From positions 1-16,188 of the forward strand of contig JAUYBT010000205.1 in assembly GCA_030692905.1 (NCBI GenBank): a stretch of DNA of 16,188 bases, in the 5' to 3' direction. Below are positions 14,494-16,188 of the stretch, in pieces. Position 1 is the stretch's first letter. Each line of letters starts with the position of its first letter. This stretch comes from Bacteroidales bacterium. GTDB taxonomy: Bacteria > Bacteroidota > Bacteroidia > Bacteroidales > VadinHA17. The notes under the pieces were generated by a model. That model had not been told where the DNA came from, made no database searches, and saw only the letters and a program-made list of their open reading frames with translations. Made by a program: the position numbers and the translations under genes.

Positions 14494-14562
14494 CCCCGCT
14501 TCCAACGGGGCAGGCTGTGCAACACAGCTTCATGTTAGGTCGCGAAAGCGACCACACGAAGC
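14494..14562. other. Cluster of three hairpins, one with a GAAA tetraloop
   Basis: Three hairpins follow each other. CCCCG/CGGGG has a 7-base loop (14494-14510). GCTGTG-CAA-CACAGC spans 14514-14528. The third is a longer hairpin whose upper stem GGTCGC-GAAA-GCGACC (14538-14553) is capped by a GNRA-type loop on the plus strand. Below it, after a 2-base bulge, GCTTCATGT (14527-14535) pairs with ACACGAAGC (14554-14562) with one mismatch. The stems are G+C-rich in an AT-rich setting. It may be a structured RNA, a fold-back end of a mobile element or a decayed site. No promoter was identified for it. Confidence 0.5.
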
Positions 14563-14653
14563 CTTATTTATTATGGGCTGGTTATTCTGTAAGTTAGATA
14601 ATGATGGTTCCCTATTTTCATTTCTCGTTAAATGTGTTTCTAAACGTTGTTCA

Positions 14654-15067
14654 TTACTTTACTTTAACTTCTCCCATAGCTTCGCCAGTTACTTTTTTCC
14701 CATCGTCAGTGATATAGACTGCTGAGAAGAACAAGGGTGCACCTTCCTTGAGTGCTTTAACCACAATGGTCTTGCTCCTACCTTCAACGACTCTGATTGA
14801 AAGTTCCTTGTCCGCCTTCCAAGTTGGCCAAATTGGCACGTCATTGCCATTTTCGTCAACACCTTTGGTAGTCACGGTTATTTCATCGCCAACTGTGAGT
14901 TTGAAGGTTGTGATACCAGTCCCCGTCCCTGCAACTTCACCTTTGTAAATGATGATTTGGCTGAGTTTACCAGGTTGGTCTTGTGCTAATGCGGTATCTG
15001 CCCAAAAAACAGACAAAACAGCTACTACTAACACAGTAATAATTGATAAATTTTTAATTGTTTTCAT
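14654..15067 (-). CDS. Small secreted Ig-like domain protein
   Basis: A 137-residue protein from the ATG at 15067; an upstream in-frame ATG at 15109 would add 14 polar residues before the signal sequence and is less likely. MKTIKNLSIITVLVVAVLSVFWADTALAQD is shown by a basic start, a hydrophobic core and an ALAQ cleavage site to be a signal peptide. The mature part, about 108 residues, looks like one bacterial Ig-like (Big-type) beta sandwich: FKLTVGDEITVTTKG, a short NGNDVPIWPTWKAD turn, KTIVVKALKEG, and a closing GEVKVK strand. No anchor, lipobox or sorting signal is visible, so it is probably periplasmic or released. The partner and role are unknown. It belongs to the minus-strand orphan block between aor and wtpA. 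Confidence 0.72.
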   Translation of the reverse strand: MKTIKNLSIITVLVVAVLSVFWADTALAQDQPGKLSQIIIYKGEVAGTGTGITTFKLTVGDEITVTTKGVDENGNDVPIWPTWKADKELSIRVVEGRSKTIVVKALKEGAPLFFSAVYITDDGKKVTGEAMGEVKVK

Positions 15068-15105
15068 TTTTTCTCTTATGTAACTACTTTCTAAGTTGTT
15101 ATTAT

Positions 15106-15291
15106 TCAAGGGACTATATTATCCAATACTGATGGACTAAATATTATTTTTCCCCTACTCGTTTGGCTTTTCGGTTTCGCCCCGTTTTTAAAGTGGTCGC
15201 TGGTCTCCACTATTTTTTTAAAATTCTGGTTGTCACTCAAGGTGGTCAGCCTTTTTTTCGACCGCTGTGTCTTTTTTTTAAACTTGCCCAT
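15106..15291 (-). CDS. Doubtful small basic ORF
   Basis: A 61-residue frame from the ATG at 15291; a GTG at 15309 would extend it by 6 residues. The sequence starts MGKFKKKTQRSKKRLTT and stays rich in Lys, Arg, Ser and Asn, with no membrane segment, signal peptide or domain that I recognise. It may be a real small nucleic-acid-binding protein or a chance frame in AT-rich DNA. In its favour are its position just upstream of the secreted Ig-like gene on the same strand (38-base gap) and a near-perfect 26-bp palindrome 10 bases before its ATG. Against it are the lack of any family and the Lys bias expected in A-rich sequence. Confidence 0.3.
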   Translation of the reverse strand: MGKFKKKTQRSKKRLTTLSDNQNFKKIVETSDHFKNGAKPKSQTSRGKIIFSPSVLDNIVP

Positions 15292-15300
15292 AACATATTC

Positions 15301-15326
15301 AATAAACACAACCGGTTGCGTTTATT
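15301..15326. promoter_or_regulatory. 26-bp near-perfect palindrome in the wtpA divergent region
   Basis: Two 13-base arms are directly abutting: the left arm starts AATAAAC and ends CAACC, the right arm starts GGTTG and ends GTTTATT, with one mismatched pair (15308/15319). The centre is CAACCGGTTG. It is a strong operator-like site between the small basic ORF and the wtpA promoter. It could control either gene. Confidence 0.55.
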
Positions 15327-15371
15327 TGCATAAAGCTAATAAAACTTAGTCACAAACTTTTTTAGGTCCGT

Positions 15372-15405
15372 TTTGCAGAACCGATATGCAAAAGATTTAC
15401 ATTTG
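15372..15405 (+). promoter_or_regulatory. wtpA promoter
   Basis: TTTG at 15372-15375 is followed after 22 bases by TACATTTG at 15398-15405, a perfect match to the Bacteroidota -33/-7 arrangement. The wtpA ATG is 45 bases downstream of the -7 box. This is the best two-part promoter in the window. Confidence 0.65.
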
Positions 15406-15450
15406 CTTAAAAATATTTTTTAGCAGCATTAATAAGATATATGACAGAAA

Positions 15451-16188
15451 ATGAGACAGATTCTTCTCTTTCCCATTCTTACTATTTTTCTTTTGACCGG
15501 GTGCGGAAATTCACATTCCGGGAAATCAAAAGAGATAATGGTCTTTCATGCAGGCAGCCTGTCGGTCCCTTTCAGGCAGCTTAAAGATGAATTTGAAAAG
15601 AAAAACCCTGGTGTAAAAATATTGCTTGAACCTGCCGGAAGCCTCGTATGTGCAAGGAAGGTCACGGAACTTAAAAAGCCATGCGACATTATAGCTTCTG
15701 CGGATTATTTTGTGATAAATGAGCTTCTGATTCCCGGATACACAAACTGGAGTATCAGATTCGCCACTAATGAAATTGTTATTGCCTATCATGAAAAATC
15801 CAGGTATTCTTCAGAAATAAATGCTGATAACTGGGTTGATATTCTTTTAAAGAATGATGTAATTTATTCACGTTCCGATCCCGATTCCGATCCTTGCGGA
15901 TACAGAACAGTTTTCACACTCATGCTTGCCGAAAAGTATTACAATAGAGAAGGATTAACTGAGAAAATGGTATCAAAAAACAAAGATTTCATCCGGCCAA
16001 AGGAGGTGGATCTGATTGCTCTTATTGAATCGAATACAATTGATTATATGTTTCAGTATAAATCAGTCGCGATTCAGCATGGATTAAAATATATTGAACT
16101 GCCTGATGAAATAAATTTATCAGATCCTGCGAAAACAGAGATATATAAATCTGTATCCATCGATGTTACAGGAAGTAAACCCGGATCA
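15451..16188 (+). CDS. wtpA: Tungstate/molybdate ABC transporter substrate-binding lipoprotein, partial
   Basis: An open frame from the ATG at 15451 to the window edge gives the first 246 residues without a stop. MRQILLFPILTIFLLTGC is a lipoprotein signal with lipobox LTGC and lipidated Cys18, placing the protein on the outer face of the inner membrane or in the periplasm. The body matches the WtpA/archaeal-ModA type of oxyanion-binding protein: VFHAGSLSVPF (31-41), EPAGSLVCARKVTEL (60-74), DIIASADYFVI (79-89), DSDPCGYRT (145-153) and YMFQYKSVAIQHG (199-211). By analogy with the Archaeoglobus protein, an Asp in DSDPCGYR (probably Asp147) and Glu193 would complete octahedral metal coordination. 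Permease and ATPase genes are expected just beyond the window. Tungstate preference is inferred from the family and the nearby AOR. Confidence 0.92.
   Translation, partial: MRQILLFPILTIFLLTGCGNSHSGKSKEIMVFHAGSLSVPFRQLKDEFEKKNPGVKILLEPAGSLVCARKVTELKKPCDIIASADYFVINELLIPGYTNWSIRFATNEIVIAYHEKSRYSSEINADNWVDILLKNDVIYSRSDPDSDPCGYRTVFTLMLAEKYYNREGLTEKMVSKNKDFIRPKEVDLIALIESNTIDYMFQYKSVAIQHGLKYIELPDEINLSDPAKTEIYKSVSIDVTGSKPGS

Larger units (their letters stand above)
14171..14653. other. Gene-free 483-base stretch
   Basis: No credible reading frame is present on either strand; short frames here have no recognisable domain. The part next to the ORF6N gene holds its palindromic upstream site. The middle (14230-14460) is unremarkable and may be decayed coding sequence. 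The right part holds a cluster of three hairpins, listed separately. No tRNA-like fold or transposase remnant was recognised. Confidence 0.55.

Noticed and set aside
14500..14540. Integron attC-like site (AAC/GTT core with a central hairpin)
   Set aside because: GTTAGGT fits the R' consensus, but the facing TTCCAAC does not fit RYYYAAC, the span of about 41 bases is too short, and no L''/L' pairing is seen. No integrase gene is present, and the gaps after the other minus-strand genes lack matching sites.
14375..14557. Sixty-residue minus-strand ORF in the gene-free stretch
   Set aside because: Its frame runs through the hairpin cluster, it has no recognisable domain, and its composition follows the repeat structure.
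15526..15792. Minus-strand ORF of 88 residues at the right end
   Set aside because: It is a shadow of wtpA on the plus strand, which has a lipoprotein signal and clear family motifs.

Overview
The window looks like a chromosomal segment of an anaerobic or microaerophilic member of the Bacteroidota, probably Bacteroidales-like. Three signs point there. Several genes have TAnnTTTG -7 promoter elements and no Shine-Dalgarno sequence. The gene content is typical of the phylum: the MqnB/MqnD branch of the futalosine menaquinone pathway, an OmpH/Skp-like chaperone, a DivIC/FtsB-like divisome protein and a CarboxypepD_reg-like secreted protein. There is also a tungsten-type aldehyde:ferredoxin oxidoreductase with a WtpA-type oxyanion-binding lipoprotein, which suits an anaerobe. 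No rRNA, tRNA, CRISPR array or intact insertion sequence was seen.

Layout. Positions 1-357 hold the C-terminus of a PEP/pyruvate-binding (PEP synthase/PPDK-like) protein, followed by an intergenic repeat and an OsmC-family gene. A perfect 20-bp palindrome lies at the junction with a convergent minus-strand group: a PTPS/QueD-family enzyme, then folE, then fabD. Divergent from that group is the mqnB-mqnD pair. Next come sodB (iron type, with an inverted repeat over its promoter), a nitroreductase-family gene and a secreted CarboxypepD_reg-like protein. A 7-bp-periodic inverted element separates these from a convergent proline dehydrogenase. After a divergent intergenic region come an OmpH/Skp-like gene and a family 2 glycosyltransferase, whose stop overlaps that of a convergent DivIC-like gene.

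From about 10.1 kb to the end the theme is tungsten. A ThiS/MoaD-like sulfur carrier is divergent from a 717-residue AOR-family enzyme, and the window ends in a partial wtpA with a good Bacteroidota promoter. Between aor and wtpA lies about 2.6 kb of visibly AT-rich, minus-strand orphan genes: a lipoprotein of an uncharacterised family, an ORF6N-domain protein, a small secreted Ig-like protein and a doubtful small basic ORF. This block contains unusual non-coding structure. Two matching 21-bp palindromes are associated with the ORF6N gene. A run of three hairpins, one capped by GAAA, sits in a 483-base gene-free stretch. A near-perfect 26-bp palindrome lies in the wtpA divergent region.

How the parts fit together. 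FolE and the PTPS-like enzyme act in sequence from GTP to a pyruvoyl- or carboxy-tetrahydropterin. MqnB and MqnD act in menaquinone synthesis. WtpA would supply tungstate, or molybdate, for the AOR cofactor. The accessory block looks like a later insertion into an aor/wtp neighbourhood. Most other genes are ordinary housekeeping functions.
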